This document shows positions 22,004 through 31,980 of a stretch of DNA of 64,000 nucleotides, in pieces. Origin of the DNA: Actinoplanes sandaracinus. Its GTDB lineage: Bacteria > Actinomycetota > Actinomycetes > Mycobacteriales > Micromonosporaceae. Below the pieces are notes generated by a model, which was not told where the DNA came from, searched no databases, and was given only the letters and a program-made list of their open reading frames with translations. A program made the translations under genes and the position numbers. The stretch is from positions 1,823-65,822 of the forward strand of contig NZ_JASCTH010000029.1 in NCBI RefSeq assembly GCF_030009775.1, written 5' to 3'. Within the stretch, counting starts at the first letter, position 1. Each line of letters opens with the position of its first letter.

Positions 22004-22984
22004 ATCGACACAATGTGAAGAACTAACGGCTCGTTAAGGTTCTGTGAGCCGATTGAGCGGGCCTGGTGCGCCGTGGTCGTCGGCTGCTGTCGCATCGCGA
22101 TGGTCGCTGCGGGGCGGCAGCGAGGGGTTGGTGATGGGCAGTTCAGGGGCAATGCCCGGACATTCGGAGCGGGGTGCGGCCCGCGGGAATCCGGGTCGAC
22201 TCGGGACGCGGTCGGCATCGACGGTCCCGATTGTCGTTCGATGAGTGCCGCGTGACGAAGGACATATAACGTGCTCGATCACGCCGGAGATAGGCGACTC
22301 GTATGCCATTGCCCATGCTCCTTCACCCCCGTCTTCGTGGGCCGACTTCGTGCGTGTCACATGGTGCGGGCAGTCGGCGCAGGCCAAGTGGTCGCATAAG
22401 CCTGTGCGGTCAAACGCCTGGATTCACGGGGCGTGGCTCGCACAGCATTTGCCGATACGTTAAATCTTGACATTCCGAATTCTTTTTTCTGTCACTCCAT
22501 CCAACTCCGGCGACGGAAAGACCTCACAGTTCGCCTACGGGCACGGCCTCGGCCTGCCGGGCGTTGCGCACGCCGCGACGGGTGACTGCAGCGTCCTCGC
22601 CGTCGCAAGGCGCGGTTCCATCGGTCGGTGGTCGCGCACGGGCGAAGGCGAGCCCCAGTCGCGACCGGCTCCGGGTCAGCCCTGCACGGGCGTACAGCCG
22701 AGCATGCCGCCATGGCGGCTTGCGGCCCACGGGTGGCTCCGTGTCATCGGTGGGCGGGGCCGGACCGCGCGAGGTGCAGTATCAGTGGAAAGATCGATAT
22801 GAACCTTTGGTGACGATGCAGGTGTTTCGCGTTGAACACCCGAAATGGTGGCTTAGGGTGACGTCGACCAGTGGATTCGTGAGTGCCGTTCGACTTGCTG
22901 GTGGCGGCGGCCTTAGTCATGTGGTGTGCGCTCAGGCCTGGAGCCCCGGTGCCGACGGTGCCGTGTCAGGCGAGAGGTACGGAC
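22004..22984. other. long intergenic region, no convincing gene
   Basis: Nearly 1 kb. Minus-strand frames near 22524-22730 look slightly protein-like but lack a ribosome binding site or known motif. The stretch 22440-22500 is less GC-rich (ATCTTGACATTCCGAATTCT) and includes a TTGACA box. I see no matching -10, tRNA or riboswitch. Confidence 0.4.
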
Positions 22985-24572
22985 GTGACGGGGAACCGTG
23001 GATGGGGACAGTGGTGTAGAGACCGAAAGGTTTCCACGAAGGTGCTCGCGGTCGCCGTGGTCGCGGTCGCCGGTGTCATGGCTACCGGGGCGTTGAGCAT
23101 CGCCGGTATCGCTGAGCTGCAGAACAGCCGGAACGCCGAGATCGCCGAGGTGCTTCCGTACAGCACGAATCTGAACGCTGCCGCGCTGGCGGCGAAGGCG
23201 GCGGCGAACGACGAGCGTGGTTTCCTGCTGAAAGGCGACACCGACTTCAGCGAGGAGGCGCTCGGCCGTAAGAAGACGGTCGACGCCGCGCTGGCCGCTG
23301 CCCGAGCGGTCGCCGATCCGGCGGAAGCGGGGCGAATGACCGCTATCCAGGCCGCCACCGACAAATGGTTCGCCGCACTGGAAGCCGAGTTCACCCTCTA
23401 TCAGACGCGGCCCGATGAGGCGACCACGCTCGCCCTGGGCGACAACCGGGACCTGCGCAAGGCGTACGAGACGCTGCTCGGCGAGGAGGTCGGCTATGCC
23501 AATGCCGCGTTGCTGGAGGGCAAGGAATTCGACGCGACGGTGTCGCAGACCCGGACGGCGATCATCATCGCGGCGATCACCGTGCTCGTGGTCGCGCTCG
23601 TGGCCGCGTTCTACGTCGCGCGTCTGCTCGTCCAGCCCCTGCGCCGCGTCGGCCAGGTCCTGGACCAGGTCGCCGAAGGAGATCTCTCCGGCGACCCCCA
23701 GGTCCACCAGCGCGACGAGGTCGGGCACATGGCCGACTCCCTGCGCCGGGCCACCGGCACGCTGCGACAGACCGTCACCGACCTGACGGCACACGCGCAG
23801 ACCCTGGGCGTCGAGGCCCAGGCGCTGGCCCAGACCAGCCGGCGGAGCTCGTCCAGCGCGGACCAAGGCGCCCGGCAGGCCGCTACCGTCGCCGACTCGG
23901 CCGCGACCATGTCGCACAACATCCAAACGGTCGCGGCCGGCGCCGAGGAGATGGGCGCGTCGATCCGCGAGATCAGCGAGAGCGCCACGCAGGCCGTGCA
24001 GGTGGCGTCGCGGGCGGTCGAGGTGACCTCGAACACCAGCGCGGTGATGGCCAAGCTGGGTGAGTCATCGACGGAGATCGGAAACGTGATCAAGACGATC
24101 ACGGCGATCGCCGAGCAGACCAACCTGCTCGCCCCGAACGCCACCATCGAGGCCGCACGCGCCGGCGACATGGGCAAGGGCTTCGCGGTCGTCGCCAGCG
24201 AGGTCAAGGATCTGGCTCAGGAGACCGCCCGGGCCACTGAGGACATCGGTACGCGAGTGGCGGCGATTCAGGCCGACACCGCCGGGGCGGTCGCCGCGAT
24301 CGAGGAGATCAGCGAGATCATCGGCCAGATCAACGAGTTCCAGACCACCATCGCCTCCGCGGTGGAGGAGCAGACCGTCACCACCAACGAGATGAGCCGC
24401 AACGTCAGCGAAGCGGCCTCCGCGGGCACCCGGGTGGCCGACACGATCAAATGCCGTCGCCTCTTCCGTCCAGGAGACCACGACCGGCGTGGCCGAGGCC
24501 GACCGGGCCGCCAGCCAGCTGGCCGACATGTCCGGCGACCTGCGCCGGCTCGTCGACCGGTTCCGGCTCTGA
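22985..24572 (+). pseudogene. frameshifted methyl-accepting chemotaxis protein
   Basis: It starts at GTG 22985 after AGAGG. Helix 1 (RKVSTKVLAVAVVAVAGVMA), a four-helix-bundle sensor, helix 2 near 23560-23630, HAMP, and an MCP signalling domain follow. Near 24447-24450 the reading frame is lost in ATCAAATGCC: with one A fewer the text continues as NAVASSVQETTTGVAEADRAASQLADMSGDLRRLVDRFRL and stops at 24572, the normal end of this family. The conserved tip NLLALNATIEAARAG reads NLLAPNATIEAARAG here, a proline in the hairpin contact. Two independent defects argue for a dead gene, unless the frameshift is a sequencing error. In the shifted frame the text would run on into the PHP gene. Confidence 0.85.
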
Positions 24573-24715
24573 CCGCCGGTCTCGTCGCCGGACCGACGTG
24601 CCTCAGAGGTGACTACGGCGTTGAAGGACGAGCGCCGCCTGGACACGTGAAGATCATCGACTCGACATGTGCGGGCCGCTCTGCGCCGCTGGATGCGCGG
24701 CTACGGTCGGACGCC

Positions 24716-26362
24716 ATGAGCACGCTGCCCCACTGGGCCGACCCCGCCGTACCGGACACGGACCTCGACCCGCAGGGTCTCAGCCGGCGCGGCATGCTCC
24801 GGCGGGCCGGATTGTTCGGCGCGGCGTTCGCCGCGACCGCCGCCCTGCCCGCCGCGTCGCCCGCGGCCGCCGCGACGACCGCCGGCTCCCCGCCCGGCGA
24901 CGGCCCGGACCTGGTCTACCTGGTCGGCGACCATCACGTGCACACCCAGTACAGCCACGACGCGAAGTACACGCTCGCCCAGGCGGCCCGGCGGGGCGCG
25001 CAGTACGGGCTCGACTGGATGGTCTGCACCGAACACAGCAACGTCGGTCACGACACCACCGGCGCCGCCCTGGAGCACGCCGACATCGTCGCGGCCCGCG
25101 CCGAGAACCCGCGCCTGCTGATCTTCCAGGGCCTCGAGTGGTACATCCCGGGCGCCGAGCATGCGACCGTCTTCACCCCGCCCGGCAGGCACGAGGCCGA
25201 GGTGCTGCGACAGTTCGAGCGAGCGTTCGACGGCAAGCTGCGCGGCCGTACCGACGGCGTCGCGGCGAACGAGGCCCTGGCCGTCGCCGCCATCCGCTGG
25301 CTCGCCACCCAGAAGGCCGCCGGCTACATCGACGACGCGCTGGTCCTGGCCAACCATCCGTCGCGGCTGGGCATCGACTCCCCGCACGAGCTGCGCGCGT
25401 GGCGCGACGCCGCACCCGACATCATGATCGGTATGGAGGGTGCGCCGGGCGCTCAGGGCGCCGCCCTGCCGGGCCTGCGGGGAGCCGGCGGCATCCGTGG
25501 CGAATACGAGAACAAGCCGTCGGCCCAGTCGCATCCCGGCTATCCGGCCGAGGCGTACGTGACCTACGGCGGTTTCGACTGGATGACCGCCACCGTCGGC
25601 GGCCTGTGGGACGCGATGCTCGCCGAGGGGAAGCTCTTCTCGATCACCAGCAACTCCGACAACCACCGCACCGTGTACGACACGCTGCGCAACGGCGATT
25701 ATCCGGCCGGCGCCGGGTTCGACACCCTCGGCAAGGTGCCCGACCCGGTGGAGACCGGCGCCGCGCAGCCGGGCAGCGACTTCTGGCCGGGACAGTTCAG
25801 CCGTACGCACGTCGGCGTGACGCGGTACGGCTACCGCGAGGTGATGGCCGGTCTGCGCGCCGGCCGGGTCTGGGTCGACCACGGTCAACTCGTCGACGGC
25901 CTGGACGTGCGGCTGACGTCGTCCCGCGGCCGGTCGGCGACCCTGGGCGGCCGGCTCCGGGTGCGCCGCGGCGAACGGGTCACACTGACCGTCACCGTGC
26001 AGAGCGCGTCCCGCCCGAACTTCCACGGCATCCTGCCGCGCCTGGCCCAGCTGGACGTGATCCGCGGCGCCGTCACCGGCCGCCCGGCGAACCTCGACTC
26101 CTGGCGGGCGCCGGACACCGCCGTCGTGAAGACGATGGACGTCGCCCGGGGCACCGGCCGCTACACGGTTCGCGTCCCCCTCGGCGCGGTCACCACGGCG
26201 GGGTACGTCCGCGTCCGCGGCTCGGACGGCAACCGGCACGGCGCGGGCCTGCTCGGCGCCCGTGTCGACCCCCGTGGGCCGGTCGCGCACACGCCGGGCG
26301 ACGGCGACCCGTGGCGGGACACCTGGCTCTACACGAACCCGATCTTCATCGACGTGTCCTGA
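24716..26362 (+). CDS. Tat-exported PHP-domain metallohydrolase (CehA/McbA-like)
   Basis: 548 residues from the ATG at 24716, with TACGGT 9 nt upstream. The twin-arginine signal SRRGMLRRAGLFG lies near residue 22. The PHP domain begins with DHHVHTQYSHD, the first metal-binding loop. Further His/Asp/Glu ligands are seen in CTEHSN, LEW, ANHPSR and TSNSDNHR. The family includes exported metal-dependent phosphoesterases and CehA-type carbamate/aryl-ester hydrolases. The C-terminal ~150 residues form a beta domain. The substrate is unknown. It lies between the broken chemoreceptor and the Pls-like gene, with a 275-nt gap before the latter. Confidence 0.85.
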   Translation: MSTLPHWADPAVPDTDLDPQGLSRRGMLRRAGLFGAAFAATAALPAASPAAAATTAGSPPGDGPDLVYLVGDHHVHTQYSHDAKYTLAQAARRGAQYGLDWMVCTEHSNVGHDTTGAALEHADIVAARAENPRLLIFQGLEWYIPGAEHATVFTPPGRHEAEVLRQFERAFDGKLRGRTDGVAANEALAVAAIRWLATQKAAGYIDDALVLANHPSRLGIDSPHELRAWRDAAPDIMIGMEGAPGAQGAALPGLRGAGGIRGEYENKPSAQSHPGYPAEAYVTYGGFDWMTATVGGLWDAMLAEGKLFSITSNSDNHRTVYDTLRNGDYPAGAGFDTLGKVPDPVETGAAQPGSDFWPGQFSRTHVGVTRYGYREVMAGLRAGRVWVDHGQLVDGLDVRLTSSRGRSATLGGRLRVRRGERVTLTVTVQSASRPNFHGILPRLAQLDVIRGAVTGRPANLDSWRAPDTAVVKTMDVARGTGRYTVRVPLGAVTTAGYVRVRGSDGNRHGAGLLGARVDPRGPVAHTPGDGDPWRDTWLYTNPIFIDVS

Positions 26363-26637
26363 GAACCGGCCGGCGGACGAGCCCTCGGGGCGCGACTCCG
26401 TCACACCACTCGTGCCGTTCCCTGCGGACTGGTGCCGCGAGCACGTTCATGGCGTCCCGGTAAGGCCGGGGAAGAGCCGAGGGCGGCTTCGCGTATGAGG
26501 ATGGTCGCTGGTGTGTCAGTCGACACGTCTACGACATTCAGCCGTCAGTTCCCGTTCTTCGCCCGTAGCTTCGGATGCTGCCGCGGACGGTTCAGCGATG
26601 TGCGCCCGGCCGATGGTGAACCAGAGGTGGAGACGGA

Positions 26638-29600
26638 GTGCGCTCGGTGACCGTGACGACTGATCTGCGACTGATCGAGCTTCCCGAGATCGCTTTCGCG
26701 CCGGAGGCCCCGGCGGTGTTCCGCTCCCGATCCGCGCCGATCCGCCGCACGCTTGTCGACATCCTCGACGCGACGGTGCGGGCCCATGCGGGATCCCACG
26801 CGATCGACACCGGCACCACGACCCTGACCTACCAGCAGTTGGCCGCCGAGGTCGAGGCGTTGCGCGCGAGGCTGTGCGAGCGCGGGGTGGGCGTCGGCGA
26901 TCGGGTGGGCATCCGGATCTCCTCCGGTTCGGCGGAGCTCTACCTCGCGATCCTCGGTGTGCTGGCGGCCGGCGCGGCATATGTGCCGGTGGACGCGGAC
27001 GATCCGGAGGAGCGCGCCGAGCTCGTCTTCGCCGAGGCCGGCGTCTGTGCCGTCCTCGGCGATGGCTTGACCGTGACGGTGCGCCGTACCCCCGAAGGGC
27101 TGCCCGGACGGCCGGGCCCGGCCGACGACGCCTGGATCATCTTCACCTCCGGATCCACCGGCACCCCGAAGGGGGTGGCGGTCTCGCACGGCGCCGCCGC
27201 CGCATTCGTGGACGCTGAGGCGCACCTGTTCCTCGTCGACGACGACGTCGAGACGCTCGGCCCGCGGGATCGTGTCCTGGCGGGCTTGTCGGTGGCCTTC
27301 GACGCGTCCTGCGAGGAGATGTGGCTCGCCTGGCGGCACGGCGCCTGCCTGGTGCCCGCCGCCCGATCGCTGGTCCGCAGCGGCGTCGACCTGGGTCCAT
27401 GGCTGGCCGAGCAGCGCATCACGGTCGTCTCCACGGTGCCGACGCTCGCCGCTCTGTGGCCGGCCGAGGCGCTCGAGGACGTCCGGCTGCTGATCTTCGG
27501 CGGGGAGGCGTGCCCGCCCGAGCTGGCGGAGCGGCTGGCCGTCGAGGGGCGCGAGCTGTGGAACACTTACGGCCCGACCGAGGCGACCGTGGTGGCCTGC
27601 GCCGCGCGGCTGACCGGCGAGGCGCCGGTGCGTATCGGACTGCCGCTCGACGGCTGGGAGCTCGCCGTCGTCGATGAGTCCGGTGATCCGGTCACCATGG
27701 GGGAGACCGGCGAACTGGTCATCGGGGGAGTCGGCTTGGCGCGATACCTCGACGCGGACAAGGACGGCGAGAAGTTCGCGCCGCTGCCCGCCCTGGACTG
27801 GGCGCGGGCGTACCGCAGCGGCGACATCGTGCGCGCGGAGCCCGAAGGGCTGCTGTTCCTGGGCCGCGGCGACGAGCAGGTGAAGCTCGGCGGCCGCCGC
27901 ATCGAGCTGGGTGAGGTGGACGCCGCGCTGCAGGCGTTGCCCGGCGTAGCCGGCGCGGCGGCCGCGGTGAAGCAGACCGCCGCGGGCAACCAGCTCCTGG
28001 TGGGCTATCTCGTGCCCCGCGACAGCGGCGGCTTCGACGTCGAGGCCGCCACGCGGCGAATCCGGGCGCAGTTGCCGGCCGCGCTCGTCCCGCTGCTGGC
28101 CGTCGTGGACGGGCTGCCGACCCGGACGTCGGGAAAGGTGGACCGGGCGGCGCTTCCCTGGCCGCTGGCCGTCACCGACGCGTCGAAGGTGCAGGAGCTG
28201 ACCGCGGCGCAGGAGTGGCTCGCCGGTGGCTGGGAGGAGATCCTCGGGATCCGCCCCACCGAGCCGGGCGCCGACTTCTTCAGCAGCGGGGGGAGCAGCC
28301 TGAACGCGGCGCAACTCGTGGCCTGGATCCGGCGGGCGCACCCGCGGGTGTCGGTGGCCGACATCTATCAGAATCCCCGGCTGTCGCAGATGGCGACGGT
28401 GCTCGACGGGCTCGGCACGGAGACGACGGTCCGCCGAGAAGTACAGCCCACGCCCCGGCGGGCCGGGCTCATCCAGGGCCTGCTGATGTTGCCGATGCTG
28501 GGGCTGGTCGGGCTCCGCTGGCTCACGGTCCTCGCCGCGTCGGGCAACGTCCTCGCCCTCGTCGCGCCGGAGTCGCCGGCGCCGACGACCTCCTGGTGGT
28601 GGATCGCCGCGGGCTGGGTCGCGCTGTTCAGCCCGCCGGGACGGATCGCGTGCGCGGCCGCGGGAGCCCGGCTGTTGCTGCGCGGTGTCGGCCCGGGCGA
28701 GTACCCGCGTGGCGGAGGCACTCACCTGCGACTGTGGGCGGCCGAACGGTTCGCCGAGCTGACCGGCGCGACCGGCGTCGCCGGGGCGGGCTGGATGATC
28801 ACGTACGCGAAGGCGCTCGGCGCACGCCTGGGCCGGGACGTCGATCTCCACTCCGCGCCGCCGGTCACCGGACTGCTGAAGCTCGGCCGCGGTGCGGCGA
28901 TCGAGCCGGAGGTCGACCTCTCCGGCTACTGGGTCGACGGTGACATCGTTCGCATCGGCATGGTGCGCGTGGGCGCCGGCGGCCGGGTGGGTTCCCGGAG
29001 CATCCTCATGCCCGGCGCGCGGGTCGGCAAAGGAGCGAACATCGCCGCCGGCTCCACCGTGACCGGGGCGGTGCCGGCGAATCAACGCTGGGCCGGCTCA
29101 CCGGCCGTTCCCGCCGCCGACAAGGGCGCGACGACCTGGCCGGCGCAGCGTCCGGCTCGCTCCCGCCTGAGTACGCGGTTCTGGGTGGCCGCCTACAGTC
29201 TGACCGCGCAGGTGCTGGGACTGGTGCCGGTCGTGGCGGCGCTGCCGGCGCTCGCCCTGTTCGGCTGGGTGCTCGCCGACGAACTCACGCTGGGTGCCGC
29301 GCTGATCGTCGTACCGGCCGCGTCCGTCGCCTATCTCGTCGGTTACGCCTTCGTCGTCCTGGTGGCCGTCCGCATGCTCGGTGTCGGTCTGCGGGCCGGA
29401 TTCCACCCCGTCCAGGGGCGGGTGGCCTGGCAGGTGTGGACGACCGAGCACCTGATGGGGATGGCACGGGTTGCGCTGTTCCCGATCTATTCCAGTCTGT
29501 TCACGCCGGTGTGGTTGCGACTGCTCGGCGCCAAGGTGGGCCGCGGTGTGGAGATCTCCACGGTGCTCGCGGTCCCGGCGATGACGACCGTTGACGACGG

Positions 29601-30567
29601 GGCGTTCCTGGCCGACGACACGAGGGTCGCCACGTACGAGCTCCGCCACGGCTGGCTGCGGGTCGCCCCGGCCCGGATCGGCAAGCAGGCGTTCCTCGGC
29701 AACTCCGGCATGGCGGCGTCCGGCCGGTCAGTTCCCAAACGGGGCCTCGTCGGGGTGCTCTCGTCGGCACCGTACAAGGCGAAGAAGGGTTCGTCGTGGC
29801 TGGGCGCCCCGCCGATGCCGCTGAGCCGCATCGTCGAGGCGGCCGACGCCGGGCGCACCTTCGACCCGCCGCCGCGGCTGAAGCTGGCCCGGGCCGCGAT
29901 CGAGCTGTGCCGCGTCATTCCGGTGATCTGTGCCGGCGCGTTGGCGGTTCTGGCACTCGCCACGCTGGGGTCCCTCTGGCAGGCCGCCGGCGGGCCGGCC
30001 GCCGCCCTCGCCGCCGGGCCGGTGCTGTTCGCCGCGGCGATCGTCGCCGCGCTGACCGCGACGGCCGCGAAATGGCTGCTGGTCGGCCGGTTCCGGGCGA
30101 CCGAGCACGCATTGTGGACGTCGTTCGTCTGGCGCAACGAACTCGCCGACACCTTCGTCGAGGTGCTCGCCGCGCCCTGGCTGTTCCGTCTCGCCACCGG
30201 AACACCGCTGCTGACCATGTGGCTGCGAACGCTCGGTGCGAAGGTCGGCCGTGGCGTGTGGCTGGAGACGCTCTGGCTGCCAGAGTACGATCTGGTCCGG
30301 CTCGGACCCGGCGCGACCGTGAACCGGGGGTGCGTGGTGCAGACCCACCTGTTCCATGATCGGATCATGAGCATGGATGAGGTCACTCTGGGCGCGGGCG
30401 CCACTCTCGGCCCGCACGGGATCGTGCTGCCCGGCGCGAGCATCGGCGCCCGGACCACCGTGGGGCCTGGCTCCCTCGTCACCCGCGGTGACGTCGTGCC
30501 CGGGGACACCCGGTGGCTCGGCAATCCGATCGCGACCTGGCCGGCGATGGCCTCCCGCCGGGCATGA
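26638..30567 (+). CDS. Pls/PosA-type membrane NRPS (epsilon-poly-L-lysine synthetase architecture)
   Basis: 1309 residues, close to the ~1320 of epsilon-poly-L-lysine synthetase. An adenylation domain (about residues 35-510) has FTSGSTGTPKG (~167), NTYGPTE, YRSGDI, a GRGDEQVKLGG-RRIELGE core and RTSGKVDRAAL. A carrier domain follows with Ser in FFSSGGSSLNAAQ (~550). The rest, about 700 residues, alternates membrane helices with left-handed beta-helix-like acyltransferase repeats (IGMVRVGAGGRVGSRSIL, VTLGAGATLGPHGIVLPGA). That is the A-T-six-helix-three-tandem-domain plan by which Pls iteratively links a free amino acid. The product should be a linear isopeptide homopolymer; whether lysine is used cannot be decided by eye. 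Its stop overlaps the peptidase start. Confidence 0.88.
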   Translation: MRSVTVTTDLRLIELPEIAFAPEAPAVFRSRSAPIRRTLVDILDATVRAHAGSHAIDTGTTTLTYQQLAAEVEALRARLCERGVGVGDRVGIRISSGSAELYLAILGVLAAGAAYVPVDADDPEERAELVFAEAGVCAVLGDGLTVTVRRTPEGLPGRPGPADDAWIIFTSGSTGTPKGVAVSHGAAAAFVDAEAHLFLVDDDVETLGPRDRVLAGLSVAFDASCEEMWLAWRHGACLVPAARSLVRSGVDLGPWLAEQRITVVSTVPTLAALWPAEALEDVRLLIFGGEACPPELAERLAVEGRELWNTYGPTEATVVACAARLTGEAPVRIGLPLDGWELAVVDESGDPVTMGETGELVIGGVGLARYLDADKDGEKFAPLPALDWARAYRSGDIVRAEPEGLLFLGRGDEQVKLGGRRIELGEVDAALQALPGVAGAAAAVKQTAAGNQLLVGYLVPRDSGGFDVEAATRRIRAQLPAALVPLLAVVDGLPTRTSGKVDRAALPWPLAVTDASKVQELTAAQEWLAGGWEEILGIRPTEPGADFFSSGGSSLNAAQLVAWIRRAHPRVSVADIYQNPRLSQMATVLDGLGTETTVRREVQPTPRRAGLIQGLLMLPMLGLVGLRWLTVLAASGNVLALVAPESPAPTTSWWWIAAGWVALFSPPGRIACAAAGARLLLRGVGPGEYPRGGGTHLRLWAAERFAELTGATGVAGAGWMITYAKALGARLGRDVDLHSAPPVTGLLKLGRGAAIEPEVDLSGYWVDGDIVRIGMVRVGAGGRVGSRSILMPGARVGKGANIAAGSTVTGAVPANQRWAGSPAVPAADKGATTWPAQRPARSRLSTRFWVAAYSLTAQVLGLVPVVAALPALALFGWVLADELTLGAALIVVPAASVAYLVGYAFVVLVAVRMLGVGLRAGFHPVQGRVAWQVWTTEHLMGMARVALFPIYSSLFTPVWLRLLGAKVGRGVEISTVLAVPAMTTVDDGAFLADDTRVATYELRHGWLRVAPARIGKQAFLGNSGMAASGRSVPKRGLVGVLSSAPYKAKKGSSWLGAPPMPLSRIVEAADAGRTFDPPPRLKLARAAIELCRVIPVICAGALAVLALATLGSLWQAAGGPAAALAAGPVLFAAAIVAALTATAAKWLLVGRFRATEHALWTSFVWRNELADTFVEVLAAPWLFRLATGTPLLTMWLRTLGAKVGRGVWLETLWLPEYDLVRLGPGATVNRGCVVQTHLFHDRIMSMDEVTLGAGATLGPHGIVLPGASIGARTTVGPGSLVTRGDVVPGDTRWLGNPIATWPAMASRRA

Positions 30568-31907
30568 CCCCAGCGGCCGCGCCGGTCGGCGCCTCGCCGG
30601 GCGCTGACCGCTCGACCGACCCGTACCTGCCGGAGCACGGCAACGGCGGCTATCGGGTGCTTCACTACGACCTCGACCTCGACTACCGGGTGGTGTCGAA
30701 CCGACTGGACGCGAAGGCGACGGTCACCGCGCGGGCCGTCCAGCCGCTGTCGCGGTTCAGCCTCGACCTCGCCCGGCTCCGCGTCCGGGACGTCCGGGTG
30801 GACGGGCGCCCGGCGAAATTCGACCATCGGTCGGGCAAGCTCCGGATCAAACCGGAGCGGCCGATCGGCTACGGCGCCACCTTCAAGATCGAGGTGCGGT
30901 ACGGCGGCAAACCGGTGCCCGTATCCGGCCGGTGGGGCGACATCGGCTGGGACGAGTTGACCGACGGCGTGCTCGTCGCGAGCCAGCCGAACGGGTCACC
31001 GTCCTGGTTCCCGTGCAACGACCGGCCCGACGACAAGGCCACCTTCCTGGTCACGCTCACCGCCGCGTCGCCGTACACGGTGCTGGTCACCGGCGACCTC
31101 GTGTCCCGGCGCCGGGGGGCGGGCACCACCACCTGGGTGTACGAGCGCGACGAACCCACCGCCCCCTACCTCATGAGCGTCCAGATCGGCCGCTACGACC
31201 TGGTGGAGCTGGCGGCCGGTGGCGTGACCCAGCGGGCCGCGATCACGCCTGGTGTACGAGGCGCCTTCCAGCACGACTTCGCACGGCACGGCGAGATCAT
31301 GACAGTCCTGGAGTGGTTCTTCGGGCCGTACCCGTTCCGGGAGTACGTGGTGGTGGTCGCCGACGACGAGCTGGACGATCCGGTCGAGGCGCAGGGCATG
31401 GCCGTCTTCGGGCGCAACCACCTCGACGGACGGCGCACCCACGAGCGGCTGGTCGTGCACGAGCTCGCCCACCAGTGGTTCGGCAACAGTCTCACGGTCG
31501 CGGACTGGCGGCACATCTGGCTCAACGAGGGCTTCGCCACGTACGCCGAATGGTTGTGGTCCGGAGCCTCCGGCGGCCCGTCCACGAACGCCCACGCGGC
31601 CCAGTGGCACGCCTGGGTGGCGGCACGCCCGGCGACCATCACCGTCGCCGACCCGGGCGTGGACCGGATGTTCGACCCGCTCGTCTACAAGCGCGGCGCG
31701 CTGACGCTGCACGCCTTGCGTGCGAAGGTCGGCGAGGAGGCGTTCTTTGCGCTGCTGCGCTCGTGGGTCGCGGAGCACCGCCATCGAACCGTGACAACCG
31801 AGCAGTTCCGGCGACACGCCGGCCGATTCGCGGCCGGGCCTTTGGACGAACTGTTCACCGCGTGGCTCGACCGCCCGGCACTGCCGCCGCTCCCCGGCAT
31901 TCTCTGA
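30564..31907 (+). CDS. M1-family metallopeptidase paired with the Pls-like synthetase
   Basis: 447 residues; ATG 30564 overlaps the synthetase stop (ATGA), so the two are translated together. An N-terminal beta domain (about 25-220) precedes a thermolysin-like domain with HELAHQWFG (zinc and general base) and NEGFATYAEW about 18 residues later (third ligand). The substrate-binding GxMEN element is altered to QGMAVFGRN, so exo-specificity may differ. It is short for the family, lacking the large C-terminal domain. No signal peptide is seen. In epsilon-poly-lysine producers a Zn aminopeptidase (Pld) degrades the polymer and protects the cell (established). This one probably does the same for its own polymer. 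Confidence 0.88.
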   Translation: MTPAAAPVGASPGADRSTDPYLPEHGNGGYRVLHYDLDLDYRVVSNRLDAKATVTARAVQPLSRFSLDLARLRVRDVRVDGRPAKFDHRSGKLRIKPERPIGYGATFKIEVRYGGKPVPVSGRWGDIGWDELTDGVLVASQPNGSPSWFPCNDRPDDKATFLVTLTAASPYTVLVTGDLVSRRRGAGTTTWVYERDEPTAPYLMSVQIGRYDLVELAAGGVTQRAAITPGVRGAFQHDFARHGEIMTVLEWFFGPYPFREYVVVVADDELDDPVEAQGMAVFGRNHLDGRRTHERLVVHELAHQWFGNSLTVADWRHIWLNEGFATYAEWLWSGASGGPSTNAHAAQWHAWVAARPATITVADPGVDRMFDPLVYKRGALTLHALRAKVGEEAFFALLRSWVAEHRHRTVTTEQFRRHAGRFAAGPLDELFTAWLDRPALPPLPGIL

Positions 31908-31980
31908 CTCTGTTGTCCGCGAGAGGCTGGGGCGTGGCCAGGTCGGGCGGCTCCCGCGCCGGCCGCGTGAGCGTCGGGGA

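Noticed and set aside
22883..26362. One 1159-residue protein joining a chemoreceptor to a PHP enzyme
   Set aside because: The join is made by a frameshift at about 24448. The receptor's normal end lies in the other frame, and the PHP gene has its own start with a Tat signal.
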